A stretch of 64,000 nt of DNA from Chelonobacter sp050613185 (GCF_050613185.1 NZ_CP192511.1:1116001-1180000); one strand, 5' to 3'. Positions 25,690 to 34,934 are shown, counted from the first letter of the stretch. Translations and numbers: made by a program. The notes: a model not told the origin generated them from the sequence alone.

Positions 25690-26553
25690 ATGAAAACAAA
25701 ATTTTTCGACCATTTTATTTTAATCACCGGCGTGATTTTCTTAATGCTGCCGGTGTGGTTAGCGCTCACTTCCTCCACACACAGTGCGGAATATCTGGCG
25801 CGCAACGGCATTCAATTTTGGTTCGGCGATGAATTTATCAGCACTTACAAAGAGTTGCTGTTCGGTTCATCCAGCGTATTTTTAAACGACACCTCGGTGC
25901 AAATCAAAGGCGCCAGTGGTTTGCTGATGTTGAAAAACTCACTGATTCTGGGTTTTGGTTTTGCGATTGGTAAAATCGTTATCTCGATGTTGGCGGCGTA
26001 TGCGATTGTCTATTTCCGCTTCCCGATGGGCACTTTCCTGTTTTGGATTATTTTCAGCTCGTTGTTGTTGCCGTTGGAAGTGCGGATTATCCCGTCTTAT
26101 GAAATCGTGGCGCAACTGGGCATGGTCAACAGCTATACCGGGCTGATTTTGCCGCTGATTGCTTCGGCGACCGCGACGTTTTTCTTCCGCCAATTTTTTC
26201 TGTCGATTCCCGATGAATTAATCGAAGCGGCGAAAATGGATAACGCCGGCCCGTGGCGCTTTTTCATTGATATTTTGCTGCCGCTGTCGAAAGCGATGAT
26301 TGCGGCGATTTTTATCATTATGTTTGTGGTCGGTTGGAATCAGTATTTATGGCCGATTTTAATGACCACCGACGAGAGTTTCAAAACTCTGTTACTGGGG
26401 ATTAAAGACATCATCAATGTGTTGGACGACGGCAAAATTCCGGCTTATAACCGCGCATTTGCGCTGGCGGTGTTGTCGATTGCGCCGCCGGTATTGGTGG
26501 TGGTGCTGTTCCAAAAATGGTTTATCAAAGGCTTGGTTGATTCCGACAAATAA
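25690..26553 (+). CDS. ugpE: Glycerol-3-phosphate ABC transporter permease UgpE
   Basis: 287 residues, MalG/UgpE type, with six membrane segments starting at FILITGVIFLMLPVWLAL. The EAA loop is IPDELIEAAKMDNAGPWRFF. A periplasmic loop between the first two membrane segments contains SSVFLNDTSVQIKGASG, as in UgpE. The ribosome binding site GAGGAA precedes the ATG. Partner of UgpA in the inner membrane. Confidence 0.93.
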   Translation: MKTKFFDHFILITGVIFLMLPVWLALTSSTHSAEYLARNGIQFWFGDEFISTYKELLFGSSSVFLNDTSVQIKGASGLLMLKNSLILGFGFAIGKIVISMLAAYAIVYFRFPMGTFLFWIIFSSLLLPLEVRIIPSYEIVAQLGMVNSYTGLILPLIASATATFFFRQFFLSIPDELIEAAKMDNAGPWRFFIDILLPLSKAMIAAIFIIMFVVGWNQYLWPILMTTDESFKTLLLGIKDIINVLDDGKIPAYNRAFALAVLSIAPPVLVVVLFQKWFIKGLVDSDK

Positions 26554-26567
26554 AAGAGAGAAAAAAG

Positions 26568-27650
26568 ATGTCAGCATTAGAAATCAAAAACGTAAGCAAA
26601 ATTTATCCCAACGGCAAAGCGGCAACCCACAATGCCAATATCAGCATTGAAGCCGGGGAGTTTGTGGTGTTTGTCGGGCCGTCCGGCTGTGGTAAATCCA
26701 CGCTGTTACGCATGATTGCCGGCTTGGAATCGATCACGTCCGGCGATATGTATCTCGCCGACGAGCGGATTAACGATCTTGAACCGGCGGATCGCAATAT
26801 TGCGATGGTGTTCCAAAACTACGCGCTGTATCCGCATATGACGGTGTTTAAAAATTTGGCGTACGGCTTGATTAACCGCAAATACCCGCAAGCGGAAATC
26901 CAAAAACGGGTGGAAGAAACCGCCAAATTACTCCAGTTGAGCGAATACCTTAATAGCAAGCCGAAAGAGTTGTCCGGCGGACAACGGCAGCGGGTGGCAA
27001 TGGGGCGCGCGATTGTGCGCGAGCCGAAATTGTTCCTGTTTGATGAGCCGCTTTCCAACCTTGACGCCAAATTGCGTAATACCATGCGCTTGGAGATCAA
27101 AGCGTTGCAACGGCGGTTAAATATCACCGCGGTTTACGTGACTCACGACCAAGTGGAAGCGATGACTATGGCGGATAAAATCGTGATTCTGAATGCCGGT
27201 AAAGTGGAACAAATCGGCACGCCGAAAGCGATTTACCACCGTCCGGCAAATCTGTTTGTCGCCACCTTTATGGGCTCGCCGGCGATGAATATTCTCGAAG
27301 CGACCTTGCACAACGACAGTCTGCGACTGCCGAGCGGACACTATTTCAAACCGCACTTTGACTTGCCGCCGCAGTATCAAGGCAAAACAATTAAAATCGG
27401 AATCCGTCCGGAAAAAATTCAGCTCTCTCAGCAAAAACCGACGGTGGAAAATCCGTTTTTGCTTGCGGTCAGCGTAGTGGAGGATTTGGGCGCGCAGCGG
27501 GTGATTCACGGCAATTTAGGCAAACAGCCGCTGCTTGCCGTCACCGAAATGAGCAATGTGCCGGCGGAAGACGCCCTGTATTTTAGCGTTGCCAGCCGCG
27601 ATATTTATCTGTTTGACGGCGAAACGGGGCAAGCCATTTACCAAAACTAA
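26568..27650 (+). CDS. ugpC: Glycerol-3-phosphate ABC transporter ATPase UgpC
   Basis: 360 residues. The ATPase core carries Walker A GPSGCGKST (about 41), a Q-loop in MVFQNYALYPHMTV, the signature LSGGQRQRVAMGRAI, Walker B LFLFDEPLSNLDAKLR and the switch His in YVTHDQVEAM. A C-terminal MalK-type regulatory OB domain follows (about 235-360, GIRPEKIQL). It powers UgpAE. It starts 14 bp after ugpE and is followed after 19 bp by an EEP-family gene. Confidence 0.94.
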   Translation: MSALEIKNVSKIYPNGKAATHNANISIEAGEFVVFVGPSGCGKSTLLRMIAGLESITSGDMYLADERINDLEPADRNIAMVFQNYALYPHMTVFKNLAYGLINRKYPQAEIQKRVEETAKLLQLSEYLNSKPKELSGGQRQRVAMGRAIVREPKLFLFDEPLSNLDAKLRNTMRLEIKALQRRLNITAVYVTHDQVEAMTMADKIVILNAGKVEQIGTPKAIYHRPANLFVATFMGSPAMNILEATLHNDSLRLPSGHYFKPHFDLPPQYQGKTIKIGIRPEKIQLSQQKPTVENPFLLAVSVVEDLGAQRVIHGNLGKQPLLAVTEMSNVPAEDALYFSVASRDIYLFDGETGQAIYQN

Positions 27651-27669
27651 TACCAGCAAAGGAGGCGCT

Positions 27670-28737
27670 ATGGCACTGGCATATTCACTACCATTTGATG
27701 AGCGGGCGGAGATTCCGTTAATTACTCAATTATGCTCGGAACTGGAAAGCGTACCCGAGTCGGTTTTTGAAGAGATCCGACAGGCGGCGCGTAATCATGA
27801 AGTGCATAGGCGTTATATGCAGTTGCCTTGCTTGCAAAGTATCGAGTGCGGTCATCGTGGCGCAGGACAAAAATTATCGCGTCATTTTCGTGTTGTGGCA
27901 TGGAATTTGGAGCGTTGTTTGGATGTCAGCGCAAGTGCGGTTTTGTTGCGCCGACATAATCCCGATATTGTGCTGTTATCGGAAATGGACAACGGCATGG
28001 CGCGTACCCAACAACGCCACACCACCCAAGCGTTAGCCAAAGAGTTGGGCATGTATTATCTGTACGGCGTTGAATTTTTAGAGTTGGATTTAGGCAGTGA
28101 AATCGAACGCAAACTGGCAACTGACGACTTCAACCGCCACGGTTGGCACGGCAATGCCATTCTGAGCAAAGTGCCGTTTAAATCAGCGGCGATGTTGCGT
28201 TTTGACGATCACGGACATTGGTTTAACGGACAAAAAGTGGGCGATCACTTCGGTGAAGCGCGGATTGGCGGACGCATGGCATTGTTGGCAGAAGTGGCGA
28301 CTTCGCAAGGGAATTTATTGGTGGTCAGCACCCATTTAGAAAGCAACGTTAATCAAGATTTGACTTACCGTGAACAGCAAATGCGCACCCTAACACAAGC
28401 CTGCCAACAGTTTAAACCGGATTTACCCGTGATTATCGGTGGCGATCTGAATAGCGGCAACAATCTTGCCGACGGCTTGGATCACCGCGCCGAACCGCTG
28501 TTTGCCGCAATGGAACAGCTTGGTTACCATTGGCAAGCCAATCCCGACGGCGTGACCACCCACCACTCGCATATCACCTTGCGCCAAACGCGGCAACAAA
28601 AACTGGATTGGTTCTGCGCCAAACAGATCCGCTGCTCGCACAGCGAAATCCTCTCCGCCTTCACACCCGACGGCACGCCGTTGTCGGATCATGAACCGAT
28701 TTTAGCCGATTGGGTCTATCCGAAATCACTGGGCTGA
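27670..28737 (+). CDS. Endonuclease/exonuclease/phosphatase-family hydrolase in the ugp cluster
   Basis: 355 residues from the ATG at 27670, which has AAAGGAGG just upstream; the frame is open earlier but overlaps ugpC. It shows the EEP metallohydrolase motifs in order: VVAWNLERC (metal-binding Asn), DIVLLSEMDNGM (Glu), HGWHGNAILSK, VVSTHLES (catalytic His), IIGGDLNSGN (Asp/Asn) and the final SDHEPILADW. No signal peptide, so cytoplasmic. In Escherichia coli the fifth ugp gene is ugpQ, a glycerophosphodiesterase of a different fold. The position suggests this protein acts on an imported phosphodiester, but that is inference. Family membership is firm; the substrate is unknown. Confidence 0.85.
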   Translation: MALAYSLPFDERAEIPLITQLCSELESVPESVFEEIRQAARNHEVHRRYMQLPCLQSIECGHRGAGQKLSRHFRVVAWNLERCLDVSASAVLLRRHNPDIVLLSEMDNGMARTQQRHTTQALAKELGMYYLYGVEFLELDLGSEIERKLATDDFNRHGWHGNAILSKVPFKSAAMLRFDDHGHWFNGQKVGDHFGEARIGGRMALLAEVATSQGNLLVVSTHLESNVNQDLTYREQQMRTLTQACQQFKPDLPVIIGGDLNSGNNLADGLDHRAEPLFAAMEQLGYHWQANPDGVTTHHSHITLRQTRQQKLDWFCAKQIRCSHSEILSAFTPDGTPLSDHEPILADWVYPKSLG

Positions 28738-28756
28738 CCGCACTTTTAAAACAGCC

Positions 28757-28779
28757 TAAAAAAGCCTTATGATAAGGCT
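28757..28779 (-). terminator. Rho-independent terminator for the yjgR-like gene
   Basis: On the - strand AGCCTTA-TCA-TAAGGCT is followed by TTTTTTA. It lies 130 bp beyond the stop of the DUF853 gene. Confidence 0.6.
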
Positions 28780-28802
28780 CAGGTTGATGACAAAGTAATA
28801 AT

Positions 28803-28850
28803 TTCCCTCCCTCCGTATACGGAGGGAGGTGTCCGTAGGACGGAGGGAGG
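28803..28850 (+). repeat. C/T-rich palindromic intergenic repeat, copy 3
   Basis: A hairpin CCCTCCCTCCGT/ACGGAGGGAGG is followed by GTGTCCGTAGGACGGAGGG. The copy at 31177 matches this one over nearly 70 bp, including the tail GCATAAAGAATGTTAAAAA, with about one difference. It lies between two convergent genes. Confidence 0.85.
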
Positions 28851-28908
28851 CATAAAGAATGTTAAAAATGAATTTGATCTATAAGGCTTAATTTATTAAG
28901 GTAGTGAT

Positions 28909-30411
28909 TTATTTCTTCAACGCTCCTAATAAGCCGCGCACAATTTGATTAGTGATTTTGTTGCGGATATTGCGTCCGATACTCTTACTGACGCTACTCA
29001 CCACTTGTTCTGTCATGGTCAGTTGTTCGCCGCGTTTTTTACTGCCGAAGATCATGCGGCTGAGGCTGTTGACCAAACTGTTATCTTCCTCTTGCGCCTG
29101 TTCTGCCTGCTTTTGCGCCACCGCATCCAGATTTTGTTGCTCGGCAGTCAGCACTTCAAACGCCGATTCGTTATCCACATAGTCGCGGTAGAACAGATAG
29201 AGATCGTCGGCTTTTACCCAAGCTGACCGCTCTTCAAGCGTGATCGGTTTTAACTGGCTTTTCGGCGGGTAAATGTAGGCGATTTCGACCGGCGTCGGCA
29301 TCCCTTTTTCGTCTAAAAACGACACCAACGCTTCGCCCACGCCAAGTGCGGTAATGGCTTCGACCACATTCACTTCAGGATTGGAGCGGAACGTTTCGGC
29401 GGCGGATTTGACCGCTTTTTGATCGCGCGGGGTGAACGCACGCAGCGCATGTTGAATGCGGTTGCCCAGTTGCCCCAATACGCTGTCCGGCAAATCGAGC
29501 GGATTTTGCGTAACAAAATAGACGCCCACGCCTTTGGAACGGATTAAGCGCACCACTTGTTCGACTTTTTCGACAAGTGCGGTCGGTGCGCCGTCAAACA
29601 GCAAGTGTGCTTCGTCGAAGAACATCACAAATTTCGGCTTTTCCGGATCGCCCACTTCCGGCAGTTGCTCGAACAGCTCTGCCATCAGCCATAATAAAAA
29701 CGCACCGTATAAGCGAGTGGAATTAATCAATTTTTCTGAATTAAGAATATTGATCACGCCTTTGCCGTCACGGGTTTGCAGCCAATCGTCTAAATTCAGC
29801 GCCGGTTCGCCGAACAGATTGATTGCGCCCTCGTTTTCCAAAGTCAGCAACGAGCGTTGAATCGCGCCGACGCTGGCGGCGGAGACATTGCCGTATTCGA
29901 CGCGATAGGTGGCGGCGTTGTCGGCGACGTGTTTTAACATCGCGCGTAAGTCTTTCAAATCAATCAGCAGTAAGCCTTTATCATCGGCAACGCGGAACAC
30001 CAAATTCAACAAGCCCTCTTGGGTGGCGTTGAGATTGAGCAAGCGCGACAGCAGCAACGGCCCCATTTCGGAAATGGTGGTGCGCAACGGAATGCCGCTT
30101 TCGCCGAACACATCCCAAAACGAGACCGGATAGCCGCTCAAATAGCTTGCGCCGCCCAAGTCAAATTGTTCGATTCGTTCGGCGACTTTGCCTTGCAGTT
30201 CGCCGGTTTTGACCAAGCCGGAAATATCGCCTTTGACATCGACCAAAAACACCGGCACGCCGTCGTCGCTAAAGGCTTCCGCCAGTTTGCGCAGGCTGAT
30301 GGTTTTGCCGGTGCCGGTTGCGCCGGCGATCAAGCCGTGGCGGTTCGCCATTTTGGCGGTCAGCGAAAGGGTCTTGCCGCTGTGGGTGCGGGCGAGGGCA
30401 TATTGGGTCAT
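28909..30411 (-). CDS. YjgR/DUF853 HerA-type ATPase
   Basis: 500 residues. The N-terminus has Walker A GLIAGATGTGKTISLRKLAE at about 27, then VFLVDVKGDISGL. Walker B is in KPKFVMFFDEAHLLF (about 265), followed by GVGVYFVTQNPLDLPDSVLG, the HerA/FtsK-like sensor region. Length and motifs match the Escherichia coli YjgR family (DUF853), a predicted helicase-like ATPase of unknown function. A C-terminal coiled Glu/Gln stretch precedes the basic end. The ATG follows AAGGAGAT. Its role is not established. Confidence 0.88.
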   Translation of the reverse strand: MTQYALARTHSGKTLSLTAKMANRHGLIAGATGTGKTISLRKLAEAFSDDGVPVFLVDVKGDISGLVKTGELQGKVAERIEQFDLGGASYLSGYPVSFWDVFGESGIPLRTTISEMGPLLLSRLLNLNATQEGLLNLVFRVADDKGLLLIDLKDLRAMLKHVADNAATYRVEYGNVSAASVGAIQRSLLTLENEGAINLFGEPALNLDDWLQTRDGKGVINILNSEKLINSTRLYGAFLLWLMAELFEQLPEVGDPEKPKFVMFFDEAHLLFDGAPTALVEKVEQVVRLIRSKGVGVYFVTQNPLDLPDSVLGQLGNRIQHALRAFTPRDQKAVKSAAETFRSNPEVNVVEAITALGVGEALVSFLDEKGMPTPVEIAYIYPPKSQLKPITLEERSAWVKADDLYLFYRDYVDNESAFEVLTAEQQNLDAVAQKQAEQAQEEDNSLVNSLSRMIFGSKKRGEQLTMTEQVVSSVSKSIGRNIRNKITNQIVRGLLGALKK

Positions 30412-30475
30412 AACATCTCCTTATAGATGAACATAATCGGGCTGATGATAACGGATTTACGTTATTGACGAAAGC

Positions 30476-31147
30476 TTAAACCGCACTTTTAGCCACTCTG
30501 TCATGTAACAATGCCGGCAGCTCCAACAGCGACTCTAAACGACGGTCGGCAATCGTGTAACGCGGATCGTCGCGCAAGGCTTGCGGCGGAATGGCGATGG
30601 CTTCCATTTGCGCCGCTTTGGCGGCAATTACGCCATTGACCGAATCTTCGATCGCTAAGCAGTCTAACGGCGATACGCCGAGTTTTTGCGCGGTATCCAG
30701 ATACACTTGCGGGTGCGGTTTACCGTATTGCAATTCGTTGGCGGAATTAAGCGAAATAAAATAATCGCGCAGTTGCAGGCTATCGACCACCGCATTAATC
30801 ACCTGCATATTGGAAGAGGAGGCAAGCGCCACTTTAACCCGTTGGCTTTGCAGCCATTGTAGCGAGCCTTGCACGCCCGGCAGTGCTTCGCCGTGTTGTT
30901 GAATCCAATAGATCACCGCTTTGTTCATTGCCGCCGCAATCTCAGCCGCTTTTTCCTGCGGCAGATGGAATTGTTTACACCAGTTATGCGCAATATCTTC
31001 CACCCGCTTGCCGACGGTGGCGTCAGCGTCGGCTTGTGTGATTTGCACGCCGCATAAGCGTTGCATGACCTCGAATTTCGCCGCTTCCCACGCTGGTTCG
31101 GAGTCGATCAAAATGCCGTCCATATCGAAAATGACTGCTTGTAACAT
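30476..31147 (-). CDS. hxpB: HAD-family hexitol/2-deoxyglucose-6-phosphatase (HxpB/YniC-like)
   Basis: 223 residues. HAD motif I is FDMDGILIDSEPAW (nucleophile Asp and acid/base Asp), motif II is VALASSSNMQVI, motif III is the Lys of YGKPHPQVYLDTA, and motif IV is CLAIEDSVNGVIAAKAAQM. The helical cap between motif I and II and the overall length fit the YniC/HxpB group of sugar-phosphate phosphatases. The ATG follows CAAGGAGA. The precise substrate is inferred from family similarity only. Confidence 0.82.
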   Translation of the reverse strand: MLQAVIFDMDGILIDSEPAWEAAKFEVMQRLCGVQITQADADATVGKRVEDIAHNWCKQFHLPQEKAAEIAAAMNKAVIYWIQQHGEALPGVQGSLQWLQSQRVKVALASSSNMQVINAVVDSLQLRDYFISLNSANELQYGKPHPQVYLDTAQKLGVSPLDCLAIEDSVNGVIAAKAAQMEAIAIPPQALRDDPRYTIADRRLESLLELPALLHDRVAKSAV

Positions 31148-31176
31148 TGGGTCTCCTTGTCTCTTTCTCTAATAAT

Positions 31177-31225
31177 TTCCCTCCCTCCGTATACGGAGGG
31201 AGGTGTCCGAAGGACGGAGGGAGGC
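31177..31225 (+). repeat. C/T-rich palindromic intergenic repeat, copy 4
   Basis: Almost identical to copy 3, including the tail to about 31243. It is located between the hxpB start and the ilvY end. Confidence 0.85.
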
Positions 31226-31265
31226 ATAAAGAATGTTAAAAAGTAATATGTTGCATTTTCATATT

Positions 31266-31326
31266 GCCCCTCCCTCCCCATTTTTCTTGCGAAAAACGGT
31301 ACTCCCTCCGCACGCGGAGGAAGAGA
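31266..31326. repeat. C/T-rich palindromic intergenic repeat, diverged copy 5
   Basis: CCCTCCCTCCCC, then TTGCGAAAAACGGTACTCC and CTCCGCACGCGGAGG make a second, diverged copy directly beside copy 4. Confidence 0.6.
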
Positions 31327-31341
31327 AGTAAGTTTAATGTA

Positions 31342-32217
31342 CTACAAAATGCCCCAAAATGCCTTGATTAACGGTTGTTGTAAACGTTTTTTCTGCACGC
31401 ACACCCCCAGCTCGAACGGCTTGACCGACAGCGGCAGATCAAGATGGGAAACCTGCCCGTTCATCGGGCTGTTTTTAATCACAATATCCGGCAGCAACGC
31501 CACCCCGCAACCAAGCGCCACCATCGGCACAATGCCCTCGTGCCCGCTGACCGAGGCGTAAATTTTCGGCTGTTTGACATTCATATGCTTAAACCAGAGA
31601 TCAATCCGCTCCCGCACCGGACCGGCGACCGGCAGGATAAACGGAATCTGTTCCCAATCAATCGGGCGTTGTTGCAATAAGCGGGTGGAATGGCAAGCTA
31701 CGCGCGGCGCAATCAGCGACAATTGGATATGATCGATAAAATGAAAATCGATATTGTCCGGCAATTTCAGCGGTTTGCCAACCAACGCCAAATCCGCCTG
31801 CTGCGACCGCACTTGCTCCAACGCATTCGCCGGATCGCCGGTGGTGAGTTTGATTTCCACTTTTGGATAGTGGCGGCGAAAGGCTTCCAAAATCGGCGGC
31901 AGGTGGCTGTAGGCGGCGGTGACCGAGCAATACAGTTTCAGTTCGCCGCTCAGTTGCTGTTGCTCCGGCTGTAGCTGGGTTTTAATCTGTTGCCAACGTT
32001 GCCAAGTGGAAAGCGCATAGGGCAAAAACAGTTCACCGGCTTCGGTTAAACGAACCTGACGATTATCGCGCAAAAACAGCGGCTGTTTCAGCTCCGCCTC
32101 CATTTTTTGAATTTGGCGCGACAAGGTGGACGGGCTCATATGGTTTTGCATAGCAGTTTGGTTGAAATTGCGCTTTTCCACCAAATCCAAAAACAGTTTT
32201 ATCTCTTGAAAATTCAT
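31342..32217 (-). CDS. ilvY: LysR-type activator IlvY
   Basis: 291 residues. The N-terminal winged helix starts MNFQEIKLFLDLVEKRNFNQ, and the recognition helix is in MSPSTLSRQIQKMEAEL. A LysR substrate domain follows (about 90-290) with LKLYCSVTAAYSHLPPILEAF. IlvY activates ilvC in response to acetolactate or acetohydroxybutyrate. Here ilvY is not directly divergent from ilvC, because a RhuM-family gene lies between them on the same strand as ilvY. A T-N11-A palindrome remains before ilvC. Confidence 0.9.
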   Translation of the reverse strand: MNFQEIKLFLDLVEKRNFNQTAMQNHMSPSTLSRQIQKMEAELKQPLFLRDNRQVRLTEAGELFLPYALSTWQRWQQIKTQLQPEQQQLSGELKLYCSVTAAYSHLPPILEAFRRHYPKVEIKLTTGDPANALEQVRSQQADLALVGKPLKLPDNIDFHFIDHIQLSLIAPRVACHSTRLLQQRPIDWEQIPFILPVAGPVRERIDLWFKHMNVKQPKIYASVSGHEGIVPMVALGCGVALLPDIVIKNSPMNGQVSHLDLPLSVKPFELGVCVQKKRLQQPLIKAFWGIL

Positions 32218-32255
32218 CTGACCGCACTTTTGTTTTCTATTATCTCAGCTAGGGC

Positions 32256-33233
32256 TTATTGTTTATCCAATTGTTTGATAAATCGATCGAAATCCGACGT
32301 AATCTTTTGCTGTCGGTTAAATGCACGATATTCTTCAACGGCTTTTTGCGTGGCTTGTTTGTGGCTGATTTTGCCGTTATCTTGTAAAATCTCATAACGA
32401 TTGAAACTCAAAAAATCATCAATGCTTTTGGCAAAATCCTGCATTGCCAATAAATGTTCATCTTCTAACAGCCGTTCCACATAATCGAAATATGCCGATA
32501 CATTGCGTTCCAGTTTTTTAATTTCCTGATCGGAAAGATAATTTTTTGCCACCACCACATCAGATTGTAAAATTCGCCCGTCGGGGGCATTTTTCCACGT
32601 CGTCAGCCCCATGTGTTTTTTGTGTTGATTGGCGTGGTGATACACAATTTCCGCAGCGGTCTGTCCGGTAATGGAATAATGAAATTTATTTTGTACAGTG
32701 GCATAAAATTGTTGGGTGATAGTTGAATTTTTATCATAATCATAGGAAATTTCGGCGAAAATATCAGTCAGTTGCTTCCAAATCCGTTGCTCACTGGCGC
32801 GGATTGAGCGGACGGTTTCCAGCAATTCGCGGAAATAGTCTTTACCGAAGGCATTTTCACCGTGTTTCATGCGCTCGACATCAACGATAAAGCCTTTTTG
32901 GATATAGGATTTCAAAATCTCCGTTGCCCAAATACGGAATTTGGTGGCTTTGTTGGAATTGACTCGGTAGCCGACAGAGATAATGGCATCAAGACTATAA
33001 AATGTCGTCAGGTAGTTTTTTCCATCAGCGGCAGTTGTTCGGGTTTTCCGAACAACTGAACTGTGTTCAAGCTCACCACCGTCAAAGATATTTTTTAGGT
33101 GTTCGCTCACCGTTGATTTTGCCACCCCAAACAGCTGGGCAATGCTTTTTTGTGTTGCCCACAGGGTTTCATCTTGCACCAAGACTTCAGTGTGTTCGCC
33201 GTTGTCGTAAATTAAAAATTGGATTTCTTTCAT
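32256..33233 (-). CDS. RhuM-family protein
   Basis: 325 residues from the second of two adjacent ATGs, which has AGGAGG at proper spacing. The N-terminal half matches RhuM: a helix-turn-helix-like WATQKSIAQLFGVAKSTVSE, then HLKNIFDGGEL, FYSLDAIISVGYRVNSNKAT and FRIWATEILKSYIQKGFIV. The C-terminal half has the HHANQHKKHMGLT segment and ends in helices. RhuM was named from a Salmonella pathogenicity island; its function is unresolved and Fic/Doc-like or toxin-related roles have been proposed. The gene separates ilvY from ilvC and appears inserted there. Confidence 0.87.
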   Translation of the reverse strand: MKEIQFLIYDNGEHTEVLVQDETLWATQKSIAQLFGVAKSTVSEHLKNIFDGGELEHSSVVRKTRTTAADGKNYLTTFYSLDAIISVGYRVNSNKATKFRIWATEILKSYIQKGFIVDVERMKHGENAFGKDYFRELLETVRSIRASEQRIWKQLTDIFAEISYDYDKNSTITQQFYATVQNKFHYSITGQTAAEIVYHHANQHKKHMGLTTWKNAPDGRILQSDVVVAKNYLSDQEIKKLERNVSAYFDYVERLLEDEHLLAMQDFAKSIDDFLSFNRYEILQDNGKISHKQATQKAVEEYRAFNRQQKITSDFDRFIKQLDKQ

Positions 33234-33259
33234 CATCTCCTCCTATCTCTGCGCAAATC

Positions 33260-33276
33260 ATTGCACAAAATGCAAT
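33260..33276 (+). promoter_or_regulatory. Candidate IlvY operator upstream of ilvC
   Basis: ATTGCACAAAATGCAAT is a perfect 6-5-6 palindrome containing the LysR T-N11-A core. A -10-like TATACT for ilvC is at 33321-33326, with no good -35, as expected of an activated promoter. Confidence 0.55.
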
Positions 33277-33381
33277 TATAGATTGTAATAATATCAATTT
33301 TCGCAATCAGGATTTTAGTCTATACTGCCCTCACTTGTCCACTTCGGACACTTTTTCAACCGATAAATAAGGAAAAAGACT

Positions 33382-34863
33382 ATGTCGAACTATTTTAACA
33401 CCTTGAACCTGCGTCAGCAGTTAGCGCAATTGGGGCAATGCCGTTTTATGGCGCGCGAAGAATTTGCCGATGAAGCGAATTACCTGAAAGGTAAAAAAAT
33501 CGTGATCGTCGGCTGCGGCGCGCAAGGTTTAAACCAAGGTTTGAATATGCGTGATTCCGGCTTAGACGTGAGCTATGCGTTGCGTAAAGAAGCGATTGCG
33601 GAAAAACGCGCCTCATTCACCCGCGCCAGCGAGAACGGCTTTAAAGTCGGCACTTATGAAGAGCTGATCCCGACGGCGGATTTAGTCATCAACTTAACCC
33701 CGGACAAACAACACTCGGCGGTGGTGCAAGCGGTTATGCCGTTGATGAAACAAGGGGCGGCATTGGGCTATTCGCACGGCTTGAATATCGTCGAAGTGGG
33801 CGAGCAAATCCGCAAAGACATCACGGTGGTGATGGTGGCGCCGAAATGCCCGGGGACGGAAGTGCGTGAAGAGTACAAACGCGGTTTCGGCGTGCCGACT
33901 TTGATTGCGGTGCACCCTGAAAATGATCCGCAAGACGAAGGTTGGGCGATTGCCAAAGCGTGGGCGGCGGCGACCGGCGGTCATCGTGCCGGTTGTTTGG
34001 CGTCCTCTTTCGTCGCCGAAGTGAAATCCGACTTAATGGGCGAACAAACCATCCTGTGCGGGATGTTGCAAGCCGGTTCAATCGTGTGCTACGACAAATT
34101 AATCGCCGACGGCAAAGATCCGGCATATGCGGGCAAATTAATCCAATACGGTTGGGAAACCATCACCGAAGCCTTAAAACAAGGCGGGATCACGCTGATG
34201 ATGGATCGTTTGTCCAACTCCGCCAAACTGCGTGCGTTCGAGTTGTCCGAGCAAATCAAAGACGAATTGGCGTTCCTGTTTGAAAAACACATGGACGACA
34301 TCATCAGCGGCGAATTCTCGGCAACCATGATGGCGGACTGGGCGAATAACGACGTAAACTTGCTGACTTGGCGTGAACAAACCGGCAAAACCGCGTTCGA
34401 AAATGCACCGAAAGCCGACGGGATCAAAATCTCCGAACAAGAATTCTTTGATAACGGCGTGGTGATGGTGGCAATGGTCAAAGCCGGGGTTGAATTGGCG
34501 TTCGATACCATGGTCGCCAGCGGTATCTACGAAGAATCCGCCTACTACGAATCGCTGCACGAATTGCCGTTGATCGCCAACACCATCGCGCGCAAACGTT
34601 TATACGAAATGAACGTGGTGATTTCCGACACCGCCGAATACGGGAACTACCTGTTCGCCAACGTCGCCACCCCGATTTTACGCGAAAAAATCATTCCGAC
34701 CCTGCAACGCGGCGATTTAGGCGAAGCGACGCCTACGGTTGAAATCGACAACGTGACCCTGCGTGATGTCAATGACGCCATCCGCAACCACCCGATCGAA
34801 TACATCGGTCAAGAGTTGCGCGGTTACATGACCGACATGAAAAAAATCGCCGTTGCCGGTTAA
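33382..34863 (+). CDS. ilvC: Ketol-acid reductoisomerase, class II
   Basis: 493 residues, the long class II form of gamma-proteobacteria (Escherichia coli 491). It converts acetolactate or acetohydroxybutyrate to the dihydroxy acids of the Val/Ile/Leu pathway, using NADPH and Mg2+. The Rossmann motif is KIVIVGCGAQGLNQGLNMRD, with the basic ALRKEAIAEKRAS for NADPH. VAPKCPGTEVREEYKRGFG and SDLMGEQTILCG lie in the catalytic domains, and the second knotted domain runs to about 490. The upstream IlvY-type palindrome suggests substrate-induced activation. Confidence 0.98.
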   Translation: MSNYFNTLNLRQQLAQLGQCRFMAREEFADEANYLKGKKIVIVGCGAQGLNQGLNMRDSGLDVSYALRKEAIAEKRASFTRASENGFKVGTYEELIPTADLVINLTPDKQHSAVVQAVMPLMKQGAALGYSHGLNIVEVGEQIRKDITVVMVAPKCPGTEVREEYKRGFGVPTLIAVHPENDPQDEGWAIAKAWAAATGGHRAGCLASSFVAEVKSDLMGEQTILCGMLQAGSIVCYDKLIADGKDPAYAGKLIQYGWETITEALKQGGITLMMDRLSNSAKLRAFELSEQIKDELAFLFEKHMDDIISGEFSATMMADWANNDVNLLTWREQTGKTAFENAPKADGIKISEQEFFDNGVVMVAMVKAGVELAFDTMVASGIYEESAYYESLHELPLIANTIARKRLYEMNVVISDTAEYGNYLFANVATPILREKIIPTLQRGDLGEATPTVEIDNVTLRDVNDAIRNHPIEYIGQELRGYMTDMKKIAVAG

Positions 34864-34899
34864 TCAAACCGCACTTTGACTTTTTTCGGTTAAGCAATC

Positions 34900-34934
34900 A
34901 ATCCCTTTCGTGAGCGCGAAAGGGATTTTTTGTT
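34900..34934. terminator. Bidirectional terminator between ilvC and brnQ
   Basis: AATCCCTTTCG pairs with CGAAAGGGATT around a short loop, with a T-run after it and A-rich sequence before. It serves ilvC (+) and overlaps the end of brnQ (-). Confidence 0.85.

Noticed and set aside
28803..31326. C/T-rich hairpins as simple terminators
   Set aside because: Several copies lack a T-run, occur in both orientations and share long flanking identity, which fits a dispersed repeat better.
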